Positions 21,418-32,468 of a DNA stretch of 55,053 nt are shown here, piece by piece. The position numbers were made by a program, and so were the translations under genes. The stretch lies in contig CALXJF010000009.1 in assembly GCA_944388575.1 (NCBI GenBank), positions 1 through 55,053 on the forward strand, in the 5' to 3' direction. This DNA is from an uncultured Clostridia bacterium (GTDB lineage: Bacteria > Bacillota > Clostridia > TANB77 > CAG-465). The notes under the pieces are model-generated. The model saw nothing but the letters and a program-made list of their open reading frames with translations. It was not told where the DNA came from and ran no database searches. Numbering within the stretch: position 1 is the first letter of the stretch; the number at the start of each line of letters is the position of its first letter.

Positions 21418-22840
21418 TTAATATTTTTTAAATTTGTTTTCTATCACATAGTCTATATTTTTATCGTTATATGTAAGCTGTTCTAATCTTAAATTTATAT
21501 CTGTACCAGATTCATATTTAATACTAGAAGACCATCCTCCGAGACCTCGAAGCTTCCTCTATATTTATATCCATTTCTTCACCTTTTACGCCATCTGTAT
21601 ATACTACAATTTTTCCAGAAGAAAATAAATAATTCGCATCTAATTTTAATGTAAAGAAAATCTTTGAAAAAGTTAATCTAGTTATTTGTAAAGTTGCTCC
21701 TATTTTTTTAGTCTTAACAGTTTCAATACTATCAATTACATCTGCAATAGAATTATCCGCCAAAATTTCTTTGTAACCAACTGTAATTAAATACTCTGTA
21801 TCTGGGCTTAAATCTGTTACCCTATATGTTGTTACACTTTTATCTAAAGAGATACTTTTTTCAAAATTATTAGCCTCTATATTGACATAAACTATTTGAT
21901 ACTTATTTTCCGGATCATTAACGATATAGTTAATATCAATATACGATGTAGACGAAGTTATGCTTTTTATTTCAATATACTTTGATAAAGTAGATTTTTT
22001 TATGCTATCATTACTTGTACTATTATTTGTATTATTTGTTATATTAACATTATTATTGTTAATCTCCTCACTTATAGCATTATCATTTGACGTATTATTA
22101 GTACTTTCATTAGTATTTGTAATGTTATTATTATTTGTCTCATCTTGATTTTTATCTGCTCCAATAGGTTCTTCCTTTTCAATGTACTTATTTGTACTCC
22201 CTATTATTTTCTTTAAATCAATATCTTGATTTTCATAAACTAATTTTTCATTTGCAACGTCAAACTTAAAACTAGCAGTATAAATAATCATAGGATTGAT
22301 TGTTTTAGCATCAAGTACATTATTGGCCATTAATGTATTACCAGCCTGATCTAATACTGTAAGTAAGAAATCCTCTGTATTTAATGTACCGGACTCATTA
22401 ACTATTCTACTTCCTGTAATAATATATTTTCTATCTGCCAATTTATAAATAAAATCTTCATTTAAATTTGTAATTTCATTATTTCCATTATATTTTTCGA
22501 CTTGACCATCTAAAAGTACTTTATATATAGTTCCGATTACTGTGAGTTTAGACTTACCGATGTCATAGATAATTGCCTGCTTACCAAGATTATATGAATT
22601 GTTTTCTGAATCATACAAATAGTAATTTCCATCCCACTTTTTTTCAATTTTCCCTTCATTATTAAGTTTTATCTGATTATAATCAACATCATATGCAATC
22701 GCTCCGCTGCTAACTATATATTCATCACTTGATTTAATTAATGAATAAATAAGAAAAACTATAAGCAAAGCTATAATAACTATTATAATTATAGAAAACA
22801 AGGAAATTACCCTTTTATTTCCATCCATAAGTCTTCTCAC
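21418..22840 (-). CDS. Surface protein, N-domain plus Fn3-like module, read through a +1 shift
   Basis: About 473 aa if the +1 shift at CGG (21539-21541) is used; without it the protein stops 5 codons later at 21524. GTG at 22840 has AGAGG 8 bases upstream and is preferred over GTG 22849. TM helix at about 11-35, then the family's membrane-proximal beta domain (DFIYKLADRKYII), an Asn/Thr-rich linker (about 230-280), one Fn3-like module and a last beta domain. The shifted frame adds 40 residues beginning GGWSSSIKYESGTDINLRL, which look like continued beta structure, then TAA. It occupies the slot where subunit a normally precedes c. Confidence 0.7.
21539..21541 (-). other. +1 frameshift site at CGG (473-aa surface protein)
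   Basis: Frame 0 reads TCT CGG AGG ATG. Skipping the C gives TCT-c-GGA GGA TGG and opens 40 further codons. The +1 frame is closed about 25 bases upstream and frame 0 closes 12 bases after the codon, so the junction must lie in this short window. Confidence 0.65.
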
Positions 22841-22859
22841 TCTAAACACCTCTTAAAAA

Positions 22860-25800
22860 TTATTTTGTATAAATATATTCTAACGAAGAGCTTTCAACAA
22901 TTTTTCCCTCTTTTAAAAATTGTAGCTCAATATAATATACACCTGCATCTTCTAAATACTCTTCTATAGTAAATGTATAATAAAAATCTTCACCTGTTTG
23001 TACTCTTTTAGGCTTAAATTCAACTACTCCACTTTTTGCATACCCATTTATATTATATACAGTATATCTTACCTGTTCTATACTTGTAAGGTTATAGCTT
23101 TCATTAAATATTATATCAACTTTATCATTATTAGCAACAGCTGATACGTTTCCAAGTGCTATACCGTATTCATTTATTGGAGCCAACTCAAATTCTTTGA
23201 TTACCTGCACAAAATTTTGTCCATTATTACTTAAATCTAAATTTAAAAATACCTGTAAAATATATTTTTTCGTTGGATCTATTTCATTAACCGTAATAGT
23301 ATTATTAATCAAATCTGTGCTAAACTCCACTTTTGCATTTTCTGGTGTAATATCTTCCCTTTTATCATTTAATATAGCTAAAGTATATTTATCATCTTTT
23401 ACAACTCTATTAGCTTGATCATATATAGTAGTTTTAAAATCAATAATATTATTTCCTCTTCTTACAGCTTTCATTGCCACTATAGGCTCTGATAAACTTG
23501 CTAAATTAAATTCATGTTCATATGAACTAATTTCCAGTTCCCTATTATTATCATAAACAGCTATAGTATCTATCTTAATTTTATACTTTTCTCCAAATTT
23601 AAACATACTTCCAGGATTTGCTTCTATTTGCTTTACCATATCTGTTGTGAAAGGTTCACTATCTTCAGTAACATATATTTCATCATATTGTTTTGTTTCT
23701 TTGTTATATTCATATAATGTATATCTTATTTTTTGATATCCAAGAATTATATCGAGTGTATATATAACATCAACTGTTTTTTTAGAATATGATAATGGAT
23801 TATATTTTACTTGAACATTTGATACTTTTACATCTGCTAAAGTATTAAAATAATATATCCTACCTTCTATTTCTTGATCTATATCATATAAATATTTTTC
23901 AACTATACTTCCGTCAGATTTTATAATATTAGTTTTAAATCTTATATAATAATAACTTTTGGCTTCTAACCCATCTATTGTTATTGGATCCTCAAACTCA
24001 TCTACTGTTTTTTCTATAGTTTTAATATATTGAGGATTTTTCCAATTACTATCAGTTTTATATAATTCTATATAAATTTTATCATCCTGCAATGATATGT
24101 TCGGATTAACTGTTAATTTTGGGCTAATTCTAACTAGATCTAATTGTCTTTCAATGTTTAAATCGCCAGCTTCATTTTGCATCCTTATTCCTGGTATTAT
24201 TACATCAAATTTTATTGTATTATCATTAGTATTTTTCAAGGTAGCCAAACTAAGTGGCTTTTGTATAATAGGGTCATTATTATATATATACCCTTTATCA
24301 GTTAAATCTAAAGCAAAATCATTAGTTAACTTATTATACATTGCATTTGTAACATTAATATTATTATCCAATTTATTTATTGAATATATATTACCAGTTG
24401 CTGATGGATAATATGTAAGATCTCCGTTTTCGTTTAAATAATAATAGTATATATATTCATCACTTAAATAAGCTTTTTGTAGTGTATAATAATCAGCATT
24501 GATATCAAATCCATTTCTACCATCATCAAAATATGCGTAAACATTTACGCTTACTGGTTCATCTAAAAAGTCCGAAATCTCATTTAAATTTGTAGTTAAT
24601 ATCCCATTTTTATGAGTTAAAAGTCTTGTAGTATATTTTTTGCTAGGATTATTAACAGATTGATACTCTATATAAAAAGCTGCGACTCTATCTATATTAG
24701 CTGAATCAGATAATGTTACTTTTACTTTATTACCATCAACTGTGACATTATAAGTTAAATCATCAATATTTCTCACGCCTTCAAAATATTGTGAAATTAA
24801 TGTTCTCTTTTCAAAATCACCATTATTTTTTAATTTTTGGTATACATTCAATATTAAATTCCCTTGTGATAACCCATCAAAAGTAACTTCTTTAAAGTCA
24901 CTATAATTTCCTACCTCAATTGGCTTTACCTTATTCACTTCACCATTTGAAGCATTGATATTTTTTTCCACTAAAGCACTATCTATATCAGAGCATGTGT
25001 ATTTAAATGTAGCAGTACTTTCAGATGAAGTTGATGGATAAATCAATATTTTAGGCTGTTGCTTTAAAGGAGTTTGTACTGTAGATAAAAGACGTATATT
25101 ATCATATTCATATGGATACATAGTATCAACTTGTCCATCACCGTCACTATCTAATTCAAATTTGTATTCAAAATAATAAGAATTACCCCTTCTTGGCTTA
25201 TCATCTTTTCCCTCTATACCATCAAATATTTCAAAAACTTTTCCTACAGTTTCTCCATTTTCTCCGCACAGGGACTTTAACTTCTTGGACCAATTCATCA
25301 GTATCTGCATCATATAAATAATATATAACATTTACTACTTGTTCATCACTAATTCCAGCACTTACACTATATCCAACAACTGTTTCTGGATCAAGGTCAT
25401 CTCTATAACCTGATGTAATATCAGGATACTGCTCTGCAAATTTATTTTTTATAGCTAATACATTAATCGCATTATCCGGATCAGATGGATAATCAATTTT
25501 TCTAACTGTTTCAAATGTAAAAGTATTTTCAACAATTGGTAAATCATTTGGATAATCAGTATAATCTGTAGCTTGAGTTACTGTAACTGTATAATACTTT
25601 TCTTTAAAATCTTTATTTTGAGCTCCAAAGAATTCAGGAGTTATTGTTATTTCATTATCATAAAGACTTTCTTTTAATTCACTTTCATACGGTTCTACAT
25701 TTCTATCAACTAATTTCACTGTTCTAACAGGAGAATCAGTAACTACTTGACCTGCATATATATTAAATACTATCGAAGATAATGTTGTAGCTTCAAGATT

Positions 25801-28086
25801 ATTGTCTACTCCCTCTCTAGCACCTAAATTAAATTGTAAACTAAAAGTATCCTTAGTGTTACTTACATCATTTTTATTAAATTTAGCCAAGAACTCTTCA
25901 GGCTCTTTTGTCTTAACGACAGTGCTTCCCATATAACAGTTTTCAATTGGCTGGTTGTTATCATTTAAATCTATAGTTCCATAAACGGAAAATCTATATG
26001 TTTCATTTGCTCTTAAATTATTTACAGATACCGGTATAACCAAGCTTCCACTTGACTGAAATTCTCTTATAGTCCCAACCGAATCTGAATAAGTAATTGT
26101 AAATGGTTTTCCATCTACGTCAACTGTATTATATTCATCTTCAATAATTATTTTACCTTCAATTCTTTCAAATGTAATATTAGTCGCTTCAAATCTAATT
26201 GTTGGGAAAGGATCTCCATCTAGTTTCATTACTTCTTCAGACATTACGCTTTCATATTCAACATTTTTCTCATTATCATCAAAAATTGCTATAACTTTAA
26301 ATACGTAACCAGTATTTCTAAATATTTTTATATCATCAATATCTATACTTTTTGGCTCTTTAGAGTCAGTCTCGATTGATAAAACAGGTTCAGAATCACT
26401 TAAAGCATTACCAGCTTCATATATTTCATATCTATATCCTATTATTCCATTATCCGGATCTGCCACACTATCAACAGATAATTCAAACGTACTCTTTCTT
26501 TTATTTATTTCAAAAACAGGTTTTCCAAGCTCCGGTTTATTCTTTAAAGTTTTATAAGAACTAGGTTCTTTAATTGCGTTTACTAAAATTTGATTATTGT
26601 ATAAAACATTTTCTAGTACAACTTTATATTCTGTATTCGGTGTTAATCCAAAGAATTCAACCGAAACTTCTTCATCCGGATCTTCTTTTTTTTCTATTGG
26701 ATATCTTTGAAGCACATCTCCATTTGCATTCATTAATACAAAATCAGCACTTTTAAATTTAGATAATGTATCTATATCAAATTTAAATTTTAATGAAGTA
26801 TCAGTAAAATAGTCTTTACTATATTCAATACCAATGCTACTAGTAGAGAATACTTTATTAATAAATTTCTTTGTATATTCAAATTCACCTAATCTATATG
26901 ATGACTCAATAGAAAATGTATATTCTGTCTCAGGATTTAAAGTAGATATAGATAATTCTTCTTCAAATCTTGACATATCAATCTCATTAGTATATACCAC
27001 TTTACCTGTCGAATTTTCAGTTATGGTAACAGTATGGTTGGTTATCAATGTATTATTTTGATCTTGAATAACTACTCTACAATAAAAACCTAACGAATCC
27101 GCTTCAAAACCTTCTAGCTTAAACACTGGCTCTACTGCGACTGTTTCTTCTTCAAATTCATCGTTATTTTCATCACCGCTTACTACATTTCCTGAAACAT
27201 TATTTTGAGTGTTAGAACTTTCCGCCTCTTGATCTGTTATATTATTATTATTATTATTTTGTTCATTATTATTTGTACTTGTATTATTATCTAAATTTTC
27301 TTCATCAGTCTTTTCTTCTTCTACTATATTAGTTTCTTCAAAATCTGTTATCTCTATATTATCATCAGAATCTATAACCATATTATTTAAACTTAACTTA
27401 TTAATATTACTCTTACTAACAAGTTTATTTTCTAAATCAATTTTTATATCATTTGGCATTTCTATATAGACAGACGATGAAATTGTTTGATAAGTAACAT
27501 CCTGATTATATAATTTTATTATTTCATTATCTAAGTACTCTAACTCAATGAATTCACTAATATCTTTTATATCGCCATTACTAAAATGAATTTTCATTTT
27601 ATCACTTACTATTAAGTATTTATTATCAGATATCTTATAAATAAAGTTTTCAAATTCTAAATTTGAATCTAAATGTGATATAACATAACTACCACCTTGG
27701 TATTTTAAAATTTTACCAGAAGAAATATTATAGTAAATAATAGGTTCTTTCTCTATATCTTCTAAATTTAGCAAAACTCCCTTTTTTAAAGAACTAATAG
27801 AACTATTATTATAATGTATAAAATTATTTGTATCTGCTAAAACTTCATTACCATTTATATCATTAAATTTTATTTGTTCATTGTATCTATTTATATACGT
27901 ACTATCTTCACCAAAATAATATCTCTCGACATTTCCTGATTCAACATTTGAAGTAGCACTTTGTAATATGTATCCGGCTCCATCAAATCTTTTGGTTTTA
28001 TCATTTATAGTATTTAAACTTCCTATAACAAGAAATGAAGCCAAAATAATTCCTATCAAAACTATTATAAATATATATTTTTTCAT
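22860..28086 (-). CDS. Large surface protein with many Fn3-like modules, read through a +1 shift
   Basis: About 1741 aa if the shift at CGG (25264-25266) is used: 940 codons in frame 0, then 801 residues in the +1 frame. Frame 0 alone ends at 25231; the downstream half has no SD of its own. The ATG at 28086 has AGAGG 6 bases before it. TM helix at about 4-23, the shared membrane-proximal beta domain (NFIYKISDNKYLI), an acidic and Asn-rich linker (about 240-300), then roughly a dozen Fn3-like modules with the L.p.t.Y.f.v pattern. There is no C-terminal TM or LPXTG. First gene of the ATPase operon. Confidence 0.75.
25264..25266 (-). other. +1 frameshift site at CGG (1741-aa surface protein)
   Basis: Frame 0 reads CCT GTG CGG AGA AAA. 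Skipping the C gives GTG-c-GGA GAA AAT and continues for 801 codons of similar Fn3-like sequence. The two frames overlap by 101 bases around this codon. Confidence 0.65.
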
Positions 28087-28187
28087 ACTTAACCTCTTTA
28101 ACCATTTTTTCCTTATTAAGCTTATCACAAAAGCATTTTTAAGTCAACAAATTATTATTATAAAATTACTCATTTTTTTTGTTTTTT

Positions 28188-28219
28188 ATTATAACATTTT
28201 ATAATTTAAAAAATGTCAA
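28188..28219 (-). promoter_or_regulatory. Probable promoter of the ATPase/surface operon
   Basis: TTGACA at 28214-28219 and an extended -10 TGTTATAAT ending at 28188. The spacer of 20 is long, but the TGnTATAAT element can compensate. It is about 100 bases ahead of the first start codon. Confidence 0.5.
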
Positions 28220-28457
28220 AAATTGTAAAAAAATAATGAAAAATTTTTCTCACTACTTTTATTTAATATTTTAAATTTTGCTTAAATAATAGGTTACACC
28301 TTTTTTATTAAATTATAATATATTACCAAATCATTCTAATTATTGTTTTGATAAATAGAAAAGACCACATACCCTAATCCAAATATAGAAAAAATATATC
28401 ACGGAAGCAATAAAATGTTAATTTTTATATAACAAAATTTTTTTAGTTACCATATAC
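28220..28457. other. Intergenic stretch between divergent promoters
   Basis: Very AT-rich, with no ORF with an SD, no T-box motif ahead of serS and no convincing hairpin. I see nothing specific in it. Confidence 0.5.
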
Positions 28458-28486
28458 TTGAATTTATTCATATAACATAGTATAAT
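28458..28486 (+). promoter_or_regulatory. Promoter of serS
   Basis: TTGAAT, 17 bases, TATAAT on the plus strand, 29 bases ahead of the start codon. AAGGAGG follows at the right distance from the ATG. Confidence 0.75.
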
Positions 28487-28515
28487 GATTAATGATTTAA
28501 GGAGGCGTAAATTTT

Positions 28516-29796
28516 ATGCTAGATATAAAATATATTAGAGAAAATGCAGATATAATAAAAAAAGCTGCAGTAGATAAACTAATCAATGTTGATGTGGATA
28601 GGTTACTAGAAGTTGACAAAGAAATTAGAGAAATCAATTATAGATTAGATGAATTAAAAGAAAAAAGGAATAAACTTTCAAAACTTATACCTACACTTTC
28701 AAATGAAGATAAACAAAACTCAATAAATGAAGTAAAAAGTTTAAAAGAAAATATTTCTGAAATGGAAAACAAAATAACTCCTTTAAAAGAAGAATATACT
28801 AATTTAATGTATATGATACCAGGAGTTCCTTTGCCCGAAGTACCTATTGGAAAAACTGACGAAGATAATGTAGAAGTAAAAAAGGTTGGTGAAATACCTA
28901 CTTTTGATTTTGAAATAAAAGACCATGTTGATTTAGCACAATCACTTGATTTAATTGACATACCAAGAGGAGTAAAAATTGCAGGCTCCCGTTCTTATTT
29001 CTTAAAAAACGAAGCAGTTCTTCTTGAAATGGCACTATGTAGATATGTAACAGACAAACTTATAGCAAAAGGTTTTACCCCTATGACTGTTCCTACATTA
29101 GTTAAAGAAGCTCCTATGTATGGAACTAGTTACTTTCCTGGTGGTCGTGATCAAGCTTATGCGATAACTGAAGATAATTTATATTTAGTTGGTACATCTG
29201 AAGTAGCCTTAGTATCATACCATAGTGATGAAACTTTTGAAAATATTAATCAATTACCTAAAATTTATTGTGGTTATTCAAGTTGCTTTAGAAGAGAGGC
29301 AGGAACATATGGTAAAGATACTAGAGGGTTATATAGAGTCCATCAGTTTACTAAAATTGAACAAGTTATTATATGTGAAGCAGATTTTGAAATACAAAAA
29401 AAATTACATGAATTCCTTTTAACTAATGCTGAAGAAATTATGCAAGATTTAAAAATCCCTTACAGAGTTGTAAAAGTTTGTACAGGAGATATGGGAATTG
29501 GACAAGTAAGAAAACATGATATAGAAGCATGGATGCCAAGCCGTGGTAAATATAGCGAAACCCATTCTTGTTCTTCATTTAATGATTTTCAAGCTAGAAG
29601 AAGTAATATAAAATACAAAGATAAAGATGGAAACACTAAATATTGTTTCACCTTAAATAATACAGCAATCGCTTCTCCTAGAATACTAATACCACTACTT
29701 GAATTGAATCAAAATCCTGATGGAAGTGTAAATATTCCAGAAGTATTAATTCCATACATGAATGGAATGACTAGAATAGAAGTTAAAAACAAGTAG
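28516..29796 (+). CDS. serS: Seryl-tRNA synthetase
   Basis: 426 aa, standard length. The N-terminal helical arm (about 30-100) is the tRNA-binding coiled coil. The class II catalytic core has the TSEVALVSYH segment, motif 2 FRREAGTYGKDTRGLYRVHQF at about 257-277, and motif 3 (NNTAIASPRILIPLLE) near the end. It charges tRNA-Ser. Monocistronic, with its own promoter and terminator, and no T-box leader that I can find. Confidence 0.97.
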   Translation: MLDIKYIRENADIIKKAAVDKLINVDVDRLLEVDKEIREINYRLDELKEKRNKLSKLIPTLSNEDKQNSINEVKSLKENISEMENKITPLKEEYTNLMYMIPGVPLPEVPIGKTDEDNVEVKKVGEIPTFDFEIKDHVDLAQSLDLIDIPRGVKIAGSRSYFLKNEAVLLEMALCRYVTDKLIAKGFTPMTVPTLVKEAPMYGTSYFPGGRDQAYAITEDNLYLVGTSEVALVSYHSDETFENINQLPKIYCGYSSCFRREAGTYGKDTRGLYRVHQFTKIEQVIICEADFEIQKKLHEFLLTNAEEIMQDLKIPYRVVKVCTGDMGIGQVRKHDIEAWMPSRGKYSETHSCSSFNDFQARRSNIKYKDKDGNTKYCFTLNNTAIASPRILIPLLELNQNPDGSVNIPEVLIPYMNGMTRIEVKNK

Positions 29797-29816
29797 TAAT
29801 ATATCTACTTGTTTTT
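29785..29816 (+). terminator. Terminator of serS
   Basis: A 12-bp perfect repeat (AAAAACAAGTAG and complement) that includes the serS stop, followed by a T-rich tail. Confidence 0.8.
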
Positions 29817-29863
29817 ATATATTTTCATATGATATAATAAATTTTTTTAGAAAGGATAAGAAT

Positions 29864-30436
29864 ATGTTAAAAAATATTAAATATGAAACTTCTGCGTTTT
29901 CAATAAAACAATTAATTAATACGGATTTAAAACAAATTGTTATGGTTGGTAAATCAAATGTTGGTAAATCCTCTTTTATTAATTCTTTAGCAAGCCAAAA
30001 GTCATTAGCCAAAGTTGGTCAAAAACCTGGAAAAACAAAAAGTATTAATTATTATAATGTAAATAATGAATTTTATATTGTAGATCTTCCAGGATATGGT
30101 TATTCTACAATGACCAAAATAGAAAAAGAAAATACTTCAAAACTAGTAAATAAGTACATTAATAATAACCAAAACATTTCCCATATTTTCTTTTTAGTAG
30201 ATATAAGGCATAAGCCTACTGAAAATGATAGAATTATGTATGAGTGGTTACTTGAAAAAAATATCCCTTTTACTATTATAGCCACAAAAGCTGATAAAAT
30301 TGCAAAAACTAAAATCAATTCCTACTTGCTTAATATAACTAAAACTTTATTTGCCAAAGAGGAGATACTAGCGTTTTCCAGCGAAAATAAGTTAAACTTA
30401 GATAAAATAGAAAACATTATAAAATCTAATATATAA
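29864..30436 (+). CDS. engB: Ribosome biogenesis GTPase EngB/YsxC
   Basis: 190 aa. G1 is GKSNVGKSS at about 28-36, G2/switch I GKTKSINYY, G3 DLPGYG at about 70-75, and G4 TKADK at about 141. This TRAFAC-class GTPase acts in assembly of the large ribosomal subunit and is usually essential. AAAGGATAAG precedes the ATG. Flanked by terminators on both sides. Confidence 0.95.
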   Translation: MLKNIKYETSAFSIKQLINTDLKQIVMVGKSNVGKSSFINSLASQKSLAKVGQKPGKTKSINYYNVNNEFYIVDLPGYGYSTMTKIEKENTSKLVNKYINNNQNISHIFFLVDIRHKPTENDRIMYEWLLEKNIPFTIIATKADKIAKTKINSYLLNITKTLFAKEEILAFSSENKLNLDKIENIIKSNI

Positions 30437-30438
30437 AA

Positions 30439-30468
30439 AAAGGGGCTGTAAAATATAAAGTCCCCTTT
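30439..30468 (+). terminator. Terminator after engB
   Basis: AAAGGGG pairs with CCCCTTT around a 16-base loop. The T-tract after it is weak, so this is a moderate call; it also lies just past the end of the convergent HIT gene. Confidence 0.5.
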
Positions 30469-30479
30469 CTAATCATTCT

Positions 30480-31004
30480 CTATTCATTGATATTATGTTT
30501 CTTAAAATATTCTCTAGTTTTCTCAACAACATATAATACTTCTTTTATATCGTCTTTATTTGCATTTTTTTGAGCATATCCTGAAATGGCTCGTAAATAT
30601 GTAATTCCTTTTCCAAATTTTTCAGTCATCCAGCTATAATTTGGAAAAATCCAGATATGAAAATGTTTTGAACGTTCCTCCTGCACTAAAGTAACTTCTT
30701 TAACAAAATTTAATTCTTTTAAAGCTTTTTCTGCGTAAGAAATAACATTTCCAATTTCAATTCTTTCTTCTTTGTTAAGTTCTGAAAACGAGTTAATATG
30801 TCTTTTTACATTCACTATCAAAAAACCTGGTATTGGAATTTCAGGATCTGCTCCTAATATTGTATATTTTCCTTCATAAATAATTCCACCTGGAATTTTC
30901 ATATCTCCTCTTAAAATAGCACATCCCATACAGTCATAATTCCATACATTTCCCAAAAAATCAACTGATGTTTTTGAATTACCAGCAAAATTATTATCAT
31001 TCAT
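30480..31004 (-). CDS. HIT-like protein
   Basis: 174 aa. VNVKRHINSFSELNKEE and later EERSKHFHIWIFP have the layout of the histidine-triad fold; the catalytic strand has HFHIW (two histidines in alternation). A CMGC near residue 26 may be half of a metal site. Members act as nucleotide hydrolases or transferases on small phospho-compounds. The third histidine of the classical HxHxH is replaced, so activity is uncertain. It is the last gene of the minus-strand group. Confidence 0.7.
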   Translation of the reverse strand: MNDNNFAGNSKTSVDFLGNVWNYDCMGCAILRGDMKIPGGIIYEGKYTILGADPEIPIPGFLIVNVKRHINSFSELNKEERIEIGNVISYAEKALKELNFVKEVTLVQEERSKHFHIWIFPNYSWMTEKFGKGITYLRAISGYAQKNANKDDIKEVLYVVEKTREYFKKHNINE

Positions 31005-31066
31005 CTTAACTACCCCATTTTTCTTATTAATACTTTATTTTATTATTCCTTCCTAATCTTAAATTA

Positions 31067-31331
31067 TTAAAGGTTTGTCACATCAGTTATCATATAACTT
31101 TTAGTATAAAACATATGCTCATCATAATCAGAATATTCGTTTTTAAAACAAAGTAAATCGCTATCTGCACTTAAATCTAAATCTGTATGCTTAAAGAAAA
31201 AACCTGACGTTTTAATCTTATCGACTCTAAAAATCCATTCGTTCCAAACTTTGTTAAAAACTTCTGTTACTATAATTTCACAAATCATATCAGAAGATTT
31301 AAATATCAACTTGCTTTTTCCGTTTTTTCAT
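31067..31331 (-). CDS. Small unknown protein, second part of a split locus
   Basis: The open frame 31067-31309 has no good start of its own. An ATG at 31329-31331 overlaps the TGA of the preceding 48-aa ORF (ATGA). From that ATG, frame 0 reads ATG AAA AAA CGG and stops after 10 codons. Skipping the C at CGG gives an 87-aa protein containing KLIFKSSDMICEIIVTE. Alternatively this is the continuation of the upstream ORF across its TGA, as both lie in the same frame. I do not recognise the protein. Broken gene, coupled pair and recoding are all possible. Confidence 0.35.
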
Positions 31332-31474
31332 TTCTCTTTTTTATCACAATCAAAAAAAAGATTAACCATAACCCTTTTTGATAAGTAAATTTTTGATCTT
31401 TCATTTGCTAATGCAAATAAATAAACCTGTTTTACGAGTTTCATATCTTCTAAACAAAAAATTCTTGCAGACAT
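31328..31474 (-). CDS. 48-aa ORF, first part of a split locus
   Basis: Starts MSARIFCLEDMKLV with AGGAGGG 8 bases ahead and a perfect consensus promoter upstream, so it is very probably translated. It ends at TGA, and the same frame continues open for a further 86 codons (about 135 aa in total if read through). I do not recognise the protein. Confidence 0.5.
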   Translation of the reverse strand: MSARIFCLEDMKLVKQVYLFALANERSKIYLSKRVMVNLFFDCDKKEK

Positions 31475-31524
31475 TAAAATTCCCTCCTAAAATTATTTAG
31501 TTTATGTTTAAAATATTTGCAAAC

Positions 31525-31553
31525 ATTATAGCATACATAACAATATATGTCAA
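31525..31553 (-). promoter_or_regulatory. Consensus promoter of the split small locus
   Basis: TTGACA, 17 bases, TATAAT on the minus strand, extended as TTGACATA like the promoters of the Clp/M41, cupin and queuosine-salvage genes. Confidence 0.8.
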
Positions 31554-31600
31554 CAAAACTATAATTCATTATTTTTAAGATAATTAACATTTGATTTTAT

Positions 31601-32338
31601 TTAATTCAAGCTATTTTCTTTTTCCTCTTCTTCTGCCTCCATCTTTTTTTGTTTTCTACTTCCCCATTCATATCCAAGTAAACCTACAACTAAAAAAACT
31701 CCAACTAAAATTAATGTAACCAGAAAACTACCTTCAGATAATTTATTTCCAGCATAAACTGTTACAAACAATCCTGGTATCCTTGCCAAAGTAGCGATTG
31801 CTAAAAATCGTTTAGGTCTTACTGGACTAATTCCACCTAAATATATAAATATATCTTTTGGTAAAAGTGGAATAACAAACATAATAAACATTAATATTTC
31901 AAATTTGGCTGGGTTTTTAAATAACCTAGAATTTTTTATCTCATCTATTTTTTCTTTACTAAAAAATAATTGTATAAAATCAGTTCCTATTTTTCTAACT
32001 AGAAAAAATACTAAAGCAGTACCTAAGAATATTCCAACTAAACATAAAAGCATTCCTCCCCAGGTTCCATACAACATTCCAGATACAATTTCCATGGGTT
32101 GCCCTGGTATTACGGCTACAATGATTTGCAAAATTTGTAATCCTAAAACCATTAATACACCCTTAAAACCCATATGAGATATCTCATTTTTAAACTCTAT
32201 TCTAGTATCTTCATTTGCTAACTTACTAATTACAGGTATGCATTTTAATGTAGCATATACCATAGCCAATATAACTAATACAAATATCAAAAATCTTACG
32301 ATCATCAAAGTTTTTTCTTTTTTACTTAATTTATTCAT
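31601..32338 (-). CDS. TVP38/TMEM64 (DedA-like) membrane protein
   Basis: 245 aa, about six TM segments. The central signature is VIPGQPMEIVSGMLYGTWGG at about 77-96, followed by GIFLGTALVFFLVRKIG, as in SNARE-associated/TVP38 proteins. Family members are linked to lipid scrambling or transport of undecaprenyl-type lipids, but this subgroup has no fixed function. The C-terminus is short and highly charged. Monocistronic by spacing. Confidence 0.85.
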   Translation of the reverse strand: MNKLSKKEKTLMIVRFLIFVLVILAMVYATLKCIPVISKLANEDTRIEFKNEISHMGFKGVLMVLGLQILQIIVAVIPGQPMEIVSGMLYGTWGGMLLCLVGIFLGTALVFFLVRKIGTDFIQLFFSKEKIDEIKNSRLFKNPAKFEILMFIMFVIPLLPKDIFIYLGGISPVRPKRFLAIATLARIPGLFVTVYAGNKLSEGSFLVTLILVGVFLVVGLLGYEWGSRKQKKMEAEEEEKENSLN

Positions 32339-32468
32339 AATTCAACCTCTAATTTCAAATTATAACATAAAAAACTAAATTAAACAATAATTAATAAAAT
32401 TGAAATAATAAATATCATAAAATATAAATAGCTAAATATAATCTAATATAAAGGGAGGTACCAAACTT

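Noticed and set aside
25231-25331. Classical -1 slippery-sequence frameshifting (X XXY YYZ)
   Set aside because: The required change is +1 at all four sites, and no heptamer or downstream pseudoknot was evident.
28129-28515. T-box riboswitch before serS
   Set aside because: No AGGGTGGNACCGCG-like sequence and no antiterminator pairing found in the leader; a simple promoter is close to the start.
31328-31330. TGA as a sense codon (Trp) in this organism
   Set aside because: alpha of the ATPase and plsC end in TGA at normal or near-normal ends, and Trp is encoded by TGG throughout.
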